Positions 34,959 to 43,695 of a stretch of DNA of 64,000 bases are shown here, piece by piece. Both the position numbers and the translations under genes were made by a program. Numbering within the stretch: position 1 is the stretch's first letter; the number at the start of each line of letters is the position of its first letter. Below the pieces are notes generated by a model. That model searched no databases. It was given only the letters and a program-made list of their open reading frames with translations, and was not told where the DNA came from. Source of the stretch: JAOZTV01 sp965371805 (GTDB taxonomy: Bacteria > Acidobacteriota > Aminicenantia > UBA2199); contig CBDUZW010000005.1 in assembly GCA_965371805.1 (NCBI GenBank), forward strand, positions 1 through 64,000, in the 5' to 3' direction.

Positions 34959-36338
34959 TTAAATATTATCTAAAGCATTAGAAAGATCTTTAATTATATC
35001 ATCCGGGTCTTCAATTCCAACAGAGATTCTACAGGTTGCTGCTTTAATACTTGCCAGAGCCCGTCCCTCTTCTCCCTGCTGCTGGTGAGTTGAGATTGCA
35101 TTCAATGTTGCAACAGTTTTTACTCTACCAAGGTCTGTTGCTCTCCAGATCATTTTAAGGTTATCATAAAAAATACGTGAATTTTTTGAACCATCCGGTG
35201 TGTCCTCTTTTATCTCAATAACCATCATATATCCGTACATATTTTCATCGGTATCAGCCAATTTCATATATTTTTTTGCAATATCATGTGCTGCATAAGT
35301 TTCTAATCCTGGATAATGAACCACATCGACTTTAGGATGATTCTGGAGGAATTTTGCAACTTTAAGAGCAGTTTTACTCATTTGGTCAACCCTCATCCTC
35401 AATGATCTTAAATCATTTAATGTTAAAAATGCTGACATTGGACTTATTGCCGGTCCGTTATCTCTGAATGGCCATAACTTTGCCCAGAATGCAAAATTCG
35501 CCTTCATTTCCTCTGAACCTATTTTACTGACTATATTATTTCTTGAAGTTAATAATCCTATTATAGAGGTACCACTTGCTCCAATAACCTTTGATGCAGA
35601 CTGTATAACAATATCGGCTCCATGAACAATTGGTCTTGTTAAAGCGGGAGATGCACATGTTGCATCAACAATAAGAGGACAATCAAAACTATGTGCAATT
35701 TTAGCAACATCTTCGATATCGAAGATAGCTACTGCCGGGTTTGAAGGAAACTCCCCATAAACATATCGAGTTTCTTTATCAACTAAGGATTTCCACTCAT
35801 TAATATCTGTTGAATCTTTTACCCATCTAACTTCAATTCCATTTTCTACAAATCGCCTTACCCAGAATTGCTGAAATGTCCCGCCATATACCTTTGCTGA
35901 CGCAACAATATTTGGTTTTTTATAATTATCATCCTTAACTAAAAATGGATCTGTCGCAGTTCTAATGGCTGCCATTCCACTGGCGGTTGCACAGCAACTG
36001 GCTAAAATGTCTGAACCATAGGTTTCAAGCAAGGCAGTAGTTTCTTCAAGGTAAAGAGATGTGGGATTTGCAATTCTTGAATAACACCAGGTCGGCATTT
36101 CATAGGCAAGAGCTGCTTCCATATGATTGCTGTCTACATATGCTTCCGCAGGACTAAGGTAAACAGGTTCCATTATTGATCCGTAATTATGATTCATTGC
36201 CTCTTCAAAATCATAAACACCATGTGTTGCAATAGTATCAAATTTCCAGCTTTTGGCCTTCTCTATCCGTTTGCTTCTATCAGCCATCATCTCCTTTCCT
36301 TTTTCTACCCATTCTTCTTTAGTTAATTTTTTATTCAT
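34959..36338 (-). CDS. Cys/Met-metabolism PLP-dependent enzyme (lyase or sulfhydrylase type)
   Basis: 459 residues of the cystathionine gamma-synthase/methionine gamma-lyase fold. Seen: TWCYSRIANPTSLYLEE (active-site YSR..NPT), CCATASGMAAI (phosphate-binding turn), YGEFPSNPA, IVDATCASPALTRPIVHGAD and the PLP lysine in IQSASKVIGASGTS; the C-terminal RATDLGRVKTVATLNAIS and CRISVGIEDPDDI are typical. The substrate (O-acetylhomoserine, cystathionine or methionine) cannot be fixed from motifs; the long N-terminus (about 60 residues) and ASK instead of TK mark a divergent subgroup. GGAGAG precedes the ATG. Confidence 0.85.
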   Translation of the reverse strand: MNKKLTKEEWVEKGKEMMADRSKRIEKAKSWKFDTIATHGVYDFEEAMNHNYGSIMEPVYLSPAEAYVDSNHMEAALAYEMPTWCYSRIANPTSLYLEETTALLETYGSDILASCCATASGMAAIRTATDPFLVKDDNYKKPNIVASAKVYGGTFQQFWVRRFVENGIEVRWVKDSTDINEWKSLVDKETRYVYGEFPSNPAVAIFDIEDVAKIAHSFDCPLIVDATCASPALTRPIVHGADIVIQSASKVIGASGTSIIGLLTSRNNIVSKIGSEEMKANFAFWAKLWPFRDNGPAISPMSAFLTLNDLRSLRMRVDQMSKTALKVAKFLQNHPKVDVVHYPGLETYAAHDIAKKYMKLADTDENMYGYMMVIEIKEDTPDGSKNSRIFYDNLKMIWRATDLGRVKTVATLNAISTHQQQGEEGRALASIKAATCRISVGIEDPDDIIKDLSNALDNI

Positions 36339-36446
36339 TTATCTCTCCATATTGATTTTTTAAGTTAAATATTAAACAAATGTTGAATATTTGTCAAGAA
36401 AATCCCCTCAATACTATAACATTTCTTCAGCTCATATTCCTACCAA

Positions 36447-37247
36447 TTATTTTTTATCCCAGACTCCGGACCTTAATCCCTCCAGATCAAGAGTTATAAA
36501 CTTCATTCCCTCTTTTTTACATAAGTTTAACAGCCGGGATTTAATTTTAAGAATTTTATTAATATTGCCATCTCCAGTCTCAATTCTAATTCCCTCATCT
36601 ATATATCTGACTCTTACAGGATAGACCTCATTATCAACTAGAAAGCCCTCAATTCTGTCAAATTTTCTTATTTGTTTCTCTGAAAGATTTAAATTATAAG
36701 GAAATCTTGTTGCAAGGCAAGTTGACGATGTAAGGTAATATTCCTCAATGTCCTCTTTTTTTAATAGATTAACTATCTCAGATGAAGTAATTTTTGCATC
36801 ACTTAATGGTGATATTATTTTTAATTCTTCGAGGGCTAAAAGTCCTGGTCTGAACTCATCCAGATCTGAAAAGGTTGTACCATCAAGAACTGCTCCGACT
36901 CCCATACTTCTTGCCTTTTCAATAATATTATTGAAAATAAAAGATTTGCATAAATAACATCTATTCTCTGGATTTTTGCTGATTTCTTGATTATCCAGAA
37001 CTTTTAATTCAATTATAATAATATCCAAATTATATTTTTTTTCAAAATACCCAACTCTTTTTTTATCATTTTCAGCAATAAAATCAGAATTTATAAAAAT
37101 AATTTTTACATTTTCTTTGCCCAATACTTCTATAGCTGTTTTCATCATAAAGAAGGAATCTTTACCACCTGAAAAAGCGACTACAACTTCGCCAAGGTCT
37201 TTTAATATCTTACTCACATCATTGATCTTTTTTTTTATATCAGTCAT
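36447..37247 (-). CDS. larE: LarE-type ATP-dependent sulfur transferase
   Basis: 266 residues of the PP-loop superfamily. The ATP pyrophosphatase loop VVAFSGGKDSFF is near residues 22-33. A CxxC occurs in NRCYLCKSF, VLDGTTFSDLDEFRPGLLAL is the usual substrate region, and STCLATRFPYN carries the conserved cysteine region thought to be the sacrificial sulfur donor. LarE makes the nickel-pincer cofactor of lactate racemase together with LarB and LarC, neither of which is visible here. GGAG precedes the ATG. LarE relatives also work with other racemases or epimerases, so the client is uncertain. Confidence 0.88.
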   Translation of the reverse strand: MTDIKKKINDVSKILKDLGEVVVAFSGGKDSFFMMKTAIEVLGKENVKIIFINSDFIAENDKKRVGYFEKKYNLDIIIIELKVLDNQEISKNPENRCYLCKSFIFNNIIEKARSMGVGAVLDGTTFSDLDEFRPGLLALEELKIISPLSDAKITSSEIVNLLKKEDIEEYYLTSSTCLATRFPYNLNLSEKQIRKFDRIEGFLVDNEVYPVRVRYIDEGIRIETGDGNINKILKIKSRLLNLCKKEGMKFITLDLEGLRSGVWDKK

Positions 37248-37527
37248 AATTTATCTCCAAAAATGATTTTAACCTGATATTAAGGATTTTTGCAAATAAA
37301 TATAACTTCCTGAATTTTTCACCAAAACCTACTGCAATGCCCGATATGCCCATTCTAACTGTGTAAATTTCAATCGTCTTCATTTCAAAATAGTGAAACT
37401 ATTCTTCATTCAACTCAATCATTTTACTTGTTATAAAGGACATCTCGAGCATTTCGCTACAATTTTGATGAAAACTTCAGAAACGTAGGTTTAATAATAA
37501 CAGTAATTAGTGTATAATTATTCTGAT

Positions 37528-38031
37528 ATGGAAATAATACCGGATAGAGCTGAATTTAAAAGAGCGGAAGTTGAGAAAATCACAAGTTTATCTGGAAATG
37601 TTTTGGATTATTGGGAAGGAGAATTTTCTGCTTTTTTTCCCAAAAACAAAAATGGAGCAAAGACCTATTTATATAAAGATGTACTAATAATATTACAAAT
37701 CAAACAATACCTTACAGTTGAAAGATTAAATAAAGCTGAAATTAAAGAAAAACTAAAAGAAAATATTGAAATCACAAATAAATTGATTGAGAAAGATACT
37801 GAAAAAAATAATTCTTTTAAAAAAAAACCCCCTGAAGAAATCAAGCAAAAAACAATACATCCAATTGAATCCACTCCAAATATCAAAAATATTAAGCAAA
37901 GAAACCCTATACAAGAGCCAAAAGAGGAAAAGAAAAAACAAAAAAATAATAAAAACCAGCTTAGTATCATCAAACAGGACTTACACAAAATATTGACAAT
38001 TCTTAAAAATAGTGATAGAAAAGGTAATTGA
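37528..38031 (+). CDS. MerR-like winged-helix protein with a charged tail
   Basis: 167 residues. Residues 5-75 resemble a MerR-type DNA-binding domain (FKRAEVEKITSLSGNVLDYWE followed by KTYLYKDVLIILQIKQYL); residues 85-150 are a Lys/Pro-rich low-complexity tail and the last 20 form a helix. Chosen ATG 37528 lies nine bases after TATAAT (37513-37518) with no ribosome site, suggesting a near-leaderless mRNA; a GTG at 37510 is inside the promoter. It ends one base before tRNA-Pro. Likely a regulator with self-association through the C-terminal helix; target unknown. Confidence 0.7.
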   Translation: MEIIPDRAEFKRAEVEKITSLSGNVLDYWEGEFSAFFPKNKNGAKTYLYKDVLIILQIKQYLTVERLNKAEIKEKLKENIEITNKLIEKDTEKNNSFKKKPPEEIKQKTIHPIESTPNIKNIKQRNPIQEPKEEKKKQKNNKNQLSIIKQDLHKILTILKNSDRKGN

Positions 38032-38032
38032 T

Positions 38033-38109
38033 CGGGGCGTAGCGCAGTCTGGTAGCGCACACGCTTGGGGTGTGTGAGGTCGGTGGTTCGAATCCACTCG
38101 TCCCGACCA
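38033..38109 (+). tRNA. tRNA-Pro (anticodon GGG)
   Basis: A full cloverleaf can be folded. The acceptor pairs CGGGGCG with CGTCCCG (one G-T pair); the anticodon loop is TTGGGGT, so the anticodon is GGG. The T arm GGTGG-TTCGAAT-CCACT and encoded CCA (38107-38109) are present. It begins one base after the MerR-like stop and may be cut from the same transcript. Confidence 0.95.
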
Positions 38110-38152
38110 TTAATTTTATTCATTCAAATTTAGGATCAAATAATGAGGAATA

Positions 38153-38917
38153 ATGAAGACAATTTTAATTACAAATGATGACGGCTACATGTCTGAAGGA
38201 ATCATTTTACTAACAGAACAACTTCGGAAAAAATATAATGTTTTTGTTGTCGCTCCAGACAGAGAGAGAAGTGCCATTAGTATGGGTTTAACCTTGAATA
38301 CCCCATTAAGAATAACACAGGTAGGAAAACAGAATTTCATTACAACAGGTACTCCAATTGATTGTATTAATCTTGGATTAAAGATTGCACTTCCAGTAAA
38401 ACCGGATCTTATAGTTTCAGGTATTAATCATGGAGAAAATGTTTCTGAGGATATTTTTTATTCAGGCACAGTTGCCGGAGCTTTTGCGGGACATCTCCAT
38501 GAAATAAACTCAATTGCCATTTCTTTTGCAATCGGAAAAAAGATAAAAACTGTTTCAACGGAACAGTTAAAAGAATCTGCGGTTATTTCTATAAAAGTAA
38601 TTGATAAAATTATTGAAACAAGTTTTAATAATAGGGTTTATAATCTTAATATTCCAGTCCCAAATAATGGAACAGTATTAACAACTTATCCTGAAAAAAA
38701 AAAATATGTCCCGGATCTAATTGAAAAAACAGACCCAAGAGGTAGGAAATACTATTGGCTTGGCACCGGCAACCCCCTATACTCAGAAAATTTTGGAAGT
38801 GATTCTCATGCTATCAAAAACGGATACATCTCGCTTTCTACACTCAAATATGATCTGAGCTGTAAAGACACAGAATATGGAAAAGTTTTTGAACAAATAT
38901 CCCAAATTACGGAGTAA
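38153..38917 (+). CDS. surE: 5'/3'-nucleotidase SurE
   Basis: 254 residues with the metal site ILITNDDGYMSEGI at the N-terminus, VAPDRERSAISMGLTL, VSGINHGENVSEDIFYSGTVAGA and a closing DSHAIKNGYISLSTL. The acidic and Ser/Asn metal ligands are intact. It removes phosphate from nucleoside monophosphates and is linked to stress survival. The AGGA before the ATG is weak. It is followed after five bases by the DUF368 transporter, so the two are co-transcribed. Confidence 0.93.
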   Translation: MKTILITNDDGYMSEGIILLTEQLRKKYNVFVVAPDRERSAISMGLTLNTPLRITQVGKQNFITTGTPIDCINLGLKIALPVKPDLIVSGINHGENVSEDIFYSGTVAGAFAGHLHEINSIAISFAIGKKIKTVSTEQLKESAVISIKVIDKIIETSFNNRVYNLNIPVPNNGTVLTTYPEKKKYVPDLIEKTDPRGRKYYWLGTGNPLYSENFGSDSHAIKNGYISLSTLKYDLSCKDTEYGKVFEQISQITE

Positions 38918-38922
38918 TTAAT

Positions 38923-39921
38923 ATGAAAATACTTAACAATCTATTTAATGGAGCAATAATTGGAGTTGCAAATATCATTCCTGGAGTTTCAGGCGGAACA
39001 ATGGCATTAATACTAGGCTTTTATGAGAGACTGATTGATGCAATTAATAATATATCCATTCAGACAATAATGATAGTTCTAAAAGCATTTCGATTGAAAA
39101 AAGAAAATATCGAAGATCTTAAAGAAGAGCTTAAACGTATAGATGCTTCTTTTTTAACTACTATATTAATTGGAGCTTTATTTTCAGCTGTATCTTTAGC
39201 GAAGCTGATGCCTATACTTTTACAGGATTTCCATGATCCAACCTATGGATTCTTTTTTGGACTTATCCTTGTTTCTGCCATTTCTCCCTACAAACTTATA
39301 AAAAAAAAGAGCCTACCTGTTTTTATAATAGCAATAATTGCAATTATTTTAATTGTCTCCGTTACAAATGCAGCATCCGGAGATAAACTTTTAAAAAAGG
39401 AACAAAAAAAACTTGAATTGAAACAGAATAAAATGGTTAAGGAAAACATAAGCCAAGGAGCCAATATTGATATCGGACATCTATTAACTATGTTTGTTTT
39501 TGGCGCTATTGGAATATCAGCAATGATATTACCCGGAATAAGTGGATCATTTTTACTTCTATTAATGGGTGGGTATATTGATATACTAAACGCAGTTGCA
39601 ACAAGAAACTTTCCTGTCCTTTTTGCATTCGCCTTCGGCTGTGTTATTGGGATAGCATTATTCAGCAGACTGATAAATTTTCTTTTAAAAAAATGGCATG
39701 ATCTTACGATGGGGTTTCTTGTTGGTCTTGTAACCGGTTCCCTCTGGATGATATGGCCATTTAAAACAACTGCTCTAGTTGGAAAAAAAACTGTATTTCT
39801 TTCCAATATGATCCCAAATACAATTGGCTCAAATGAGTATATTACATTACTGACAACAATTGCAGGTATAGCAATCGTTACAATACTACTTATTGTTGAA
39901 TCAAAAAGAGAAAAAATATAA
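38923..39921 (+). CDS. DUF368 polytopic membrane protein (PopT-type polyprenyl-phosphate translocase family)
   Basis: 332 residues with about eight to ten membrane helices and the two inverted DUF368 signatures NIIPGVSGGTMALILGFYE (residues 17-35) and AMILPGISGSFLLLLMGGY. Members of this family have been identified as undecaprenyl-phosphate translocases (PopT) that recycle the cell-wall carrier lipid. A charged insertion (about 150-185, Lys/Glu-rich) separates the two halves. It is five bases downstream of surE. Assignment to DUF368 is firm; transport of the lipid is family knowledge. Confidence 0.88.
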   Translation: MKILNNLFNGAIIGVANIIPGVSGGTMALILGFYERLIDAINNISIQTIMIVLKAFRLKKENIEDLKEELKRIDASFLTTILIGALFSAVSLAKLMPILLQDFHDPTYGFFFGLILVSAISPYKLIKKKSLPVFIIAIIAIILIVSVTNAASGDKLLKKEQKKLELKQNKMVKENISQGANIDIGHLLTMFVFGAIGISAMILPGISGSFLLLLMGGYIDILNAVATRNFPVLFAFAFGCVIGIALFSRLINFLLKKWHDLTMGFLVGLVTGSLWMIWPFKTTALVGKKTVFLSNMIPNTIGSNEYITLLTTIAGIAIVTILLIVESKREKI

Positions 39922-39946
39922 ATCAGAATTAAATAATATATGTAGA

Positions 39947-39964
39947 GGCGTTTGGCAAAACGCC
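39947..39964. terminator. Hairpin between the convergent DUF368 and aldolase genes
   Basis: GGCGTTT (39947-39953) pairs with AAACGCC (39958-39964) across GGCA. No T-run is attached; position between convergent genes suggests a bidirectional stop. Confidence 0.4.
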
Positions 39965-39998
39965 CTTATGGTGTCATAAAACGCAGATGGAGTATTTA

Positions 39999-41072
39999 TT
40001 AATTCCTGTTTATCGCATTGAGGTCTTCAAAAGCTATCTTTAACCTTTCTACCATAGATTTTTCTGCCTCTCTTACCCATACCCTTGGATCGTATTTTTT
40101 CTTATTCGGTTTGTCCGGACCTTCAGGATTCCCTATTTGAGACTGGAGATAAGCTTCATTTTTTTTATAGTGCTCCATAACGCCATGCCAGAAGGCCCAT
40201 TGTGTATCTGTATCAATATTCATCTTAATTACACCATACGAGATAGCTTCTCTAATTTCATCTCTGCTTGAGCCTGATCCTCCATGAAAAACAAAATCAA
40301 CTTCATTTTGTGCAGTTTGAAATTTTTCTCTAATAAAAGACTGGCTGTTCTTCAATATTTTTGGCTCCAACTTTACATTACCGGGTTTATAAACACCGTG
40401 TACATTACCAAACGAAGCTGCAATAGTAAATTGATCACTTATCTTTTTTAAATTTTCATAAGAATATGCCACATCCTCTGGTTGAGTGTATAATAAACTA
40501 TTATCAACCTCTGTGTTATCAACTCCATCCTCTTCACCGCCGGTAACGCCAAGTTCAATTTCAAGGGTCATTCCCATGTTTTTCATTCTTTTCAGGTACT
40601 GCCCACTAATCGAAATATTGTCCTCCAGACTCTCTTCTGAAAGATCCAGCATATGGGAGCTGAATAAGGGCTTACCTGTTCTATTAAAATACTCTTCTCC
40701 ATATTCAAGCATGCCATCGATCCAGGGTAGAAGTTTTTTAGCAGCATGGTCTGTATGAAGGATCACCGAAACACCATAAGCTTCTGCAAGGGTATTTACA
40801 TGAAGAGCACCTGAAATTGCACCAAGAATGGCTGCATTTTGTCCTTCATTTGATAGGGATTTCCCACCGAGAAACTGAGCACCACTATTTGAAAACTGTA
40901 TAATTATCGGAGAGTTAACCTCTCTTGCAACCTCAAGAGCTGCATTTATTGAATGAGTCCCAATCGTGTTTACTGCGGGTAATGCAAAATCATTATCCTT
41001 TGCAAACCTTAAAACTTTCTGTACATCCTTACCTGATACAACACCGGGTTTAACTAAATCTGACACTCCCAT
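39999..41072 (-). CDS. fba: Class II fructose-1,6-bisphosphate aldolase
   Basis: 357 residues of the long (E. coli FbaA) type: ALPAVNTIGTHSINAALEVA, the zinc histidines in ILHTDHAAKKLLPW, SSHMLDLSEESLEDNI, ELGVTGGEEDGVDN, NVHGVYKPGNV and FHGGSGSSRDEI. It splits fructose bisphosphate in glycolysis or makes it in gluconeogenesis. AGGAGG lies just before the ATG. Single gene, divergent from the barrel-to-CheW cassette. Confidence 0.95.
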   Translation of the reverse strand: MGVSDLVKPGVVSGKDVQKVLRFAKDNDFALPAVNTIGTHSINAALEVAREVNSPIIIQFSNSGAQFLGGKSLSNEGQNAAILGAISGALHVNTLAEAYGVSVILHTDHAAKKLLPWIDGMLEYGEEYFNRTGKPLFSSHMLDLSEESLEDNISISGQYLKRMKNMGMTLEIELGVTGGEEDGVDNTEVDNSLLYTQPEDVAYSYENLKKISDQFTIAASFGNVHGVYKPGNVKLEPKILKNSQSFIREKFQTAQNEVDFVFHGGSGSSRDEIREAISYGVIKMNIDTDTQWAFWHGVMEHYKKNEAYLQSQIGNPEGPDKPNKKKYDPRVWVREAEKSMVERLKIAFEDLNAINRN

Positions 41073-41213
41073 TTTCCCCTCCTATATTATCTTTATTTAT
41101 AATAAAATTAAAAAATAAAAAAGTCAATATTTAAAAGTTATTGATTTAATATAAATTACCAGGGGATTAAAAAAAATGAGCCCTATTCCCGGACAAAAAC
41201 TGTAAAAACCGTG

Positions 41214-41320
41214 TTTTGTAGTCCAAACCACTACAAAAAAAGTCAAACTTTCCCTACAGATTTTTTTTACAAATTATAATATACATATATTGGATGAAAA
41301 ATGATTAATAATATACATAT
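41214..41320 (+). promoter_or_regulatory. Control region of the carbonic anhydrase/chemoreceptor cassette
   Basis: Three elements precede the cassette: a hairpin TTTTGTAGT/ACTACAAAA (41214-41222 with 41230-41238), a TATAAT at 41275-41280 without a clear -35, and two exact copies of TAATATACATAT at 41277-41288 and 41309-41320. The copies start 32 bases apart, close to three helical turns, as expected for cooperative protein binding on one face of DNA. Confidence 0.4.
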
Positions 41321-41361
41321 TTTAAATTATTTGTTGTGTTCAAAAAACATAGGAGGATAAA

Positions 41362-42618
41362 TTGAATAAAAAATTTATTTTAATGATCTTTTTTTGTGCA
41401 TTAGTATTTTTGCCAACATATACATTTGGGGATAATACTAAAAACAGTAAACCTGAAGATGAGATTATTGTACTGAAAAAAGAGATAAGGGAGTTAAAAC
41501 TGATACTTCAGAAACTATTGCAAACTCTACCTCCTTCTCAAACAGAAAAATTTTCACAAATCATTAAGAAACTAGAAAAATCCTTAGAGAAAAAAGAAAA
41601 CAGGGAAGTCAACTCTGATTCTACAAGGAAAATCAACAGGTTAAAACAGAAGATCGAAGATGTAAAAGAAGAGCTAAAAGAGCTGAGTGGCGGCGTTCAG
41701 TTCAGTGGCTTTTTTGACGTTTCTGTCTCTACCTACAAAAACAATCCAAATATTTTTGCTCTTGGAGATTTTGAGCTTGATATTGAAAAATCATTTGGAG
41801 AAAATTTCCAGGTAGCTGCTGCGCTGGTTTTTAATGATGATGGTGCAGAACTGGCAGTAGGATTTATTGATTTCCATCTCTTTGGAGGAGCTATAGCTGC
41901 TCGTGGTAGATTGTTCACACAAAAGGGACTTCATATTCAAATCGGCCGATACGATGTCCCCTTTGGAAACGACTGGCAGTATTATGCTTCAGTAGACAGG
42001 AAATCTATAACTGCACCCCTGACGACTGAGTTTGTCATGGATGGTGGATATAATGATGTTGGTTTACGTATTCTTAGAGGAGCAGTATCTCATAATTATA
42101 CCCTATACATGTTAAGAGGAATTGAAGAAGGGTTCTCTTTTGGGGGCAGATTTGGATTAACACCTTTTAACAACCCATATTCTTTGAAGAAGAAAGAATT
42201 ACAGCAGCTGGAACTTGGTATTTCCTATATATATGACCAGGGACGTGATGGAAACCGTGAAGAAAAAGCCCTTGCATTTGATTTTGAGAGTGCTATTGGA
42301 CCGTTTCATTTGCGTGGCGAGTATATGAAGAGAGACAATGATATTGATGGAGTTTACTACTCCGGCTTTCATATTTCAGCAGTAATGGATGCAGGAAAAA
42401 TCATCGATATACCAATAACTCTTTTTGGTCGCTATGACTGGTTTCAAAGTGAATTAAATGATGTGGAAGAGAAGAATGTCTTGAGCAGGATAACTGCCGG
42501 GCTTCATTTTGATCTATTCGAAATTGCTGTTTTAAAATTTGAATTTCACCATTTTCTTCAAGATAACGAAGAATTTGAAGGAAATTCATTTTTTGCTCAA
42601 ATAGTTATTACCTTTTAG
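41362..42618 (+). CDS. Outer-membrane beta-barrel protein with N-terminal coiled coil (porin-like)
   Basis: 418 residues: signal peptide (1-23), a coiled coil (about 32-112, Lys/Glu/Leu heptads), then a beta-barrel with alternating strands (FSGFFDVSVSTYKN, LGDFELDIEKSF, FQVAAALVF, HIQIGRYDVPFGNDWQYY) and a terminal aromatic residue in FFAQIVITF, the outer-membrane insertion signal. It resembles the phosphate-selective-porin-like barrels of Bacteroidota and Acidobacteriota, with a trimerising coiled coil. First gene of the cassette; AGGAGG precedes the start. The solute is unknown; bicarbonate or other anions would fit the neighbours. Confidence 0.75.
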   Translation: MNKKFILMIFFCALVFLPTYTFGDNTKNSKPEDEIIVLKKEIRELKLILQKLLQTLPPSQTEKFSQIIKKLEKSLEKKENREVNSDSTRKINRLKQKIEDVKEELKELSGGVQFSGFFDVSVSTYKNNPNIFALGDFELDIEKSFGENFQVAAALVFNDDGAELAVGFIDFHLFGGAIAARGRLFTQKGLHIQIGRYDVPFGNDWQYYASVDRKSITAPLTTEFVMDGGYNDVGLRILRGAVSHNYTLYMLRGIEEGFSFGGRFGLTPFNNPYSLKKKELQQLELGISYIYDQGRDGNREEKALAFDFESAIGPFHLRGEYMKRDNDIDGVYYSGFHISAVMDAGKIIDIPITLFGRYDWFQSELNDVEEKNVLSRITAGLHFDLFEIAVLKFEFHHFLQDNEEFEGNSFFAQIVITF

Positions 42619-42627
42619 GAGATAAAA

Positions 42628-43116
42628 ATGTATGTAAAAAAATTATTGAGATGGTTGATTTTTATTATTGGTTTCTGCAGTTTTATTATCACCTTTAATT
42701 TTGCACAATCTGACAAAACGGTTAAAATTGATAACGAAACTGTTAAAGTCATGCCTTTTGTAAAAGATAATTCATCCTGTCTGGAGTGTCATTCATCAAA
42801 TGAACTTGAAGCAAAGGGTAATGATCTGACCAAAAGCTGTAATACTTTCTGCAATAAATGTCATAATGAAAAACTGGATGATTCACATCATAAGGTAGGA
42901 ATGGAGATCAGCTTTAAGATCCCACCAGATATTGCTCTATTTGAGAATAAGCTGGCATGTGTCTCATGTCATGATCTTAAAAACCAGAGATTTTCAAAAG
43001 AGCCTTGGAAATCACAGAGTCTATTTGGAAGAATGTTCAAGGGTAAATCAAAATATAAGTCCTATTATCTGATATTAAATAATAGGAAAGGCAAACTTTG
43101 TAAATATTGTCATTAA
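42628..43116 (+). CDS. Periplasmic or membrane-anchored tetraheme cytochrome c
   Basis: 162 residues with a hydrophobic leader (5-26) and four CXXCH motifs: CLECH, CNKCH, CVSCH and CKYCH, the last at the C-terminus. Extra histidines (such as SHHK) could be distal ligands. Four hemes in about 130 residues suit a small electron shuttle. The gap to the barrel gene is nine bases, with AGGAG in it. It links the cassette to periplasmic electron transfer. Confidence 0.88.
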   Translation: MYVKKLLRWLIFIIGFCSFIITFNFAQSDKTVKIDNETVKVMPFVKDNSSCLECHSSNELEAKGNDLTKSCNTFCNKCHNEKLDDSHHKVGMEISFKIPPDIALFENKLACVSCHDLKNQRFSKEPWKSQSLFGRMFKGKSKYKSYYLILNNRKGKLCKYCH

Positions 43117-43140
43117 TAATAAAATCACATGGAGGAAAAA

Positions 43141-43680
43141 ATGAGTGAAGAAAAAAGAAAAATTAAATTAATTAACAGGGACTTTCAGTATAAGTTAATG
43201 GCTAAATTTATATTAATAAATGGCTTAATTTTAGCTCTTTTTGGAGCTATTATTTATGTTTTTTTTAATAGCGAAATAGATACTAACTTAAAATCAGCTA
43301 CAGCGGCCTATTCCAGTGTAGCTCAGATGCTTCTACCTATAATTGTGACTTTGTCTGTATTGGCAATATTGATCACATCAATTATAATTATTATGGTTGT
43401 ATTAAATGCATCACATAAAATTGCAGGTCCACTCTTTCGCTTCAATAAAGCGCTCAATGAAATTGAAAATAAAAACCTTAAACCATATTCCAATATCAGG
43501 GCTAAAGATCAGTTAGGTGGATTAGCCGATTCGTTTTCAAAAATGACCGATGTTCTCGCTTCTGATGTTTCGAAAATGAAGGAGTTAACCTTGGAACTAT
43601 CAAATACAGTTATAGACCCAAAGGGAAAAGAATTGGTTGAAGAATTGTATAAATTAATTTTAAGCTATAAATTAGACTAA
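43141..43680 (+). CDS. Two-helix HAMP membrane protein without an output domain
   Basis: The start at 43141 is set by GGAGG nine bases before; an ATG at 43129 is part of that ribosome site. 179 residues: a basic N-terminus, two membrane helices (about 20-42 and 65-90) with a short periplasmic loop, then a HAMP-like segment (about 92-145; SHKIAGPLFRFNKALNEIENK, DQLGGLADSFSKM) and a helical end. No kinase, GGDEF or chemotaxis signalling domain follows. It may be a stand-alone signal relay or a partner of the downstream receptor. 24 bases after the cytochrome gene. Confidence 0.78.
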   Translation: MSEEKRKIKLINRDFQYKLMAKFILINGLILALFGAIIYVFFNSEIDTNLKSATAAYSSVAQMLLPIIVTLSVLAILITSIIIIMVVLNASHKIAGPLFRFNKALNEIENKNLKPYSNIRAKDQLGGLADSFSKMTDVLASDVSKMKELTLELSNTVIDPKGKELVEELYKLILSYKLD

Positions 43681-43695
43681 AAAAGGAGAAAAAAA

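Noticed and set aside
37753..38123. Minus-strand frames of 60-150 codons over the MerR-like gene and tRNA
   Set aside because: They read through the tRNA and are Phe/Leu/Ser-rich shadows of the Lys-rich tail.
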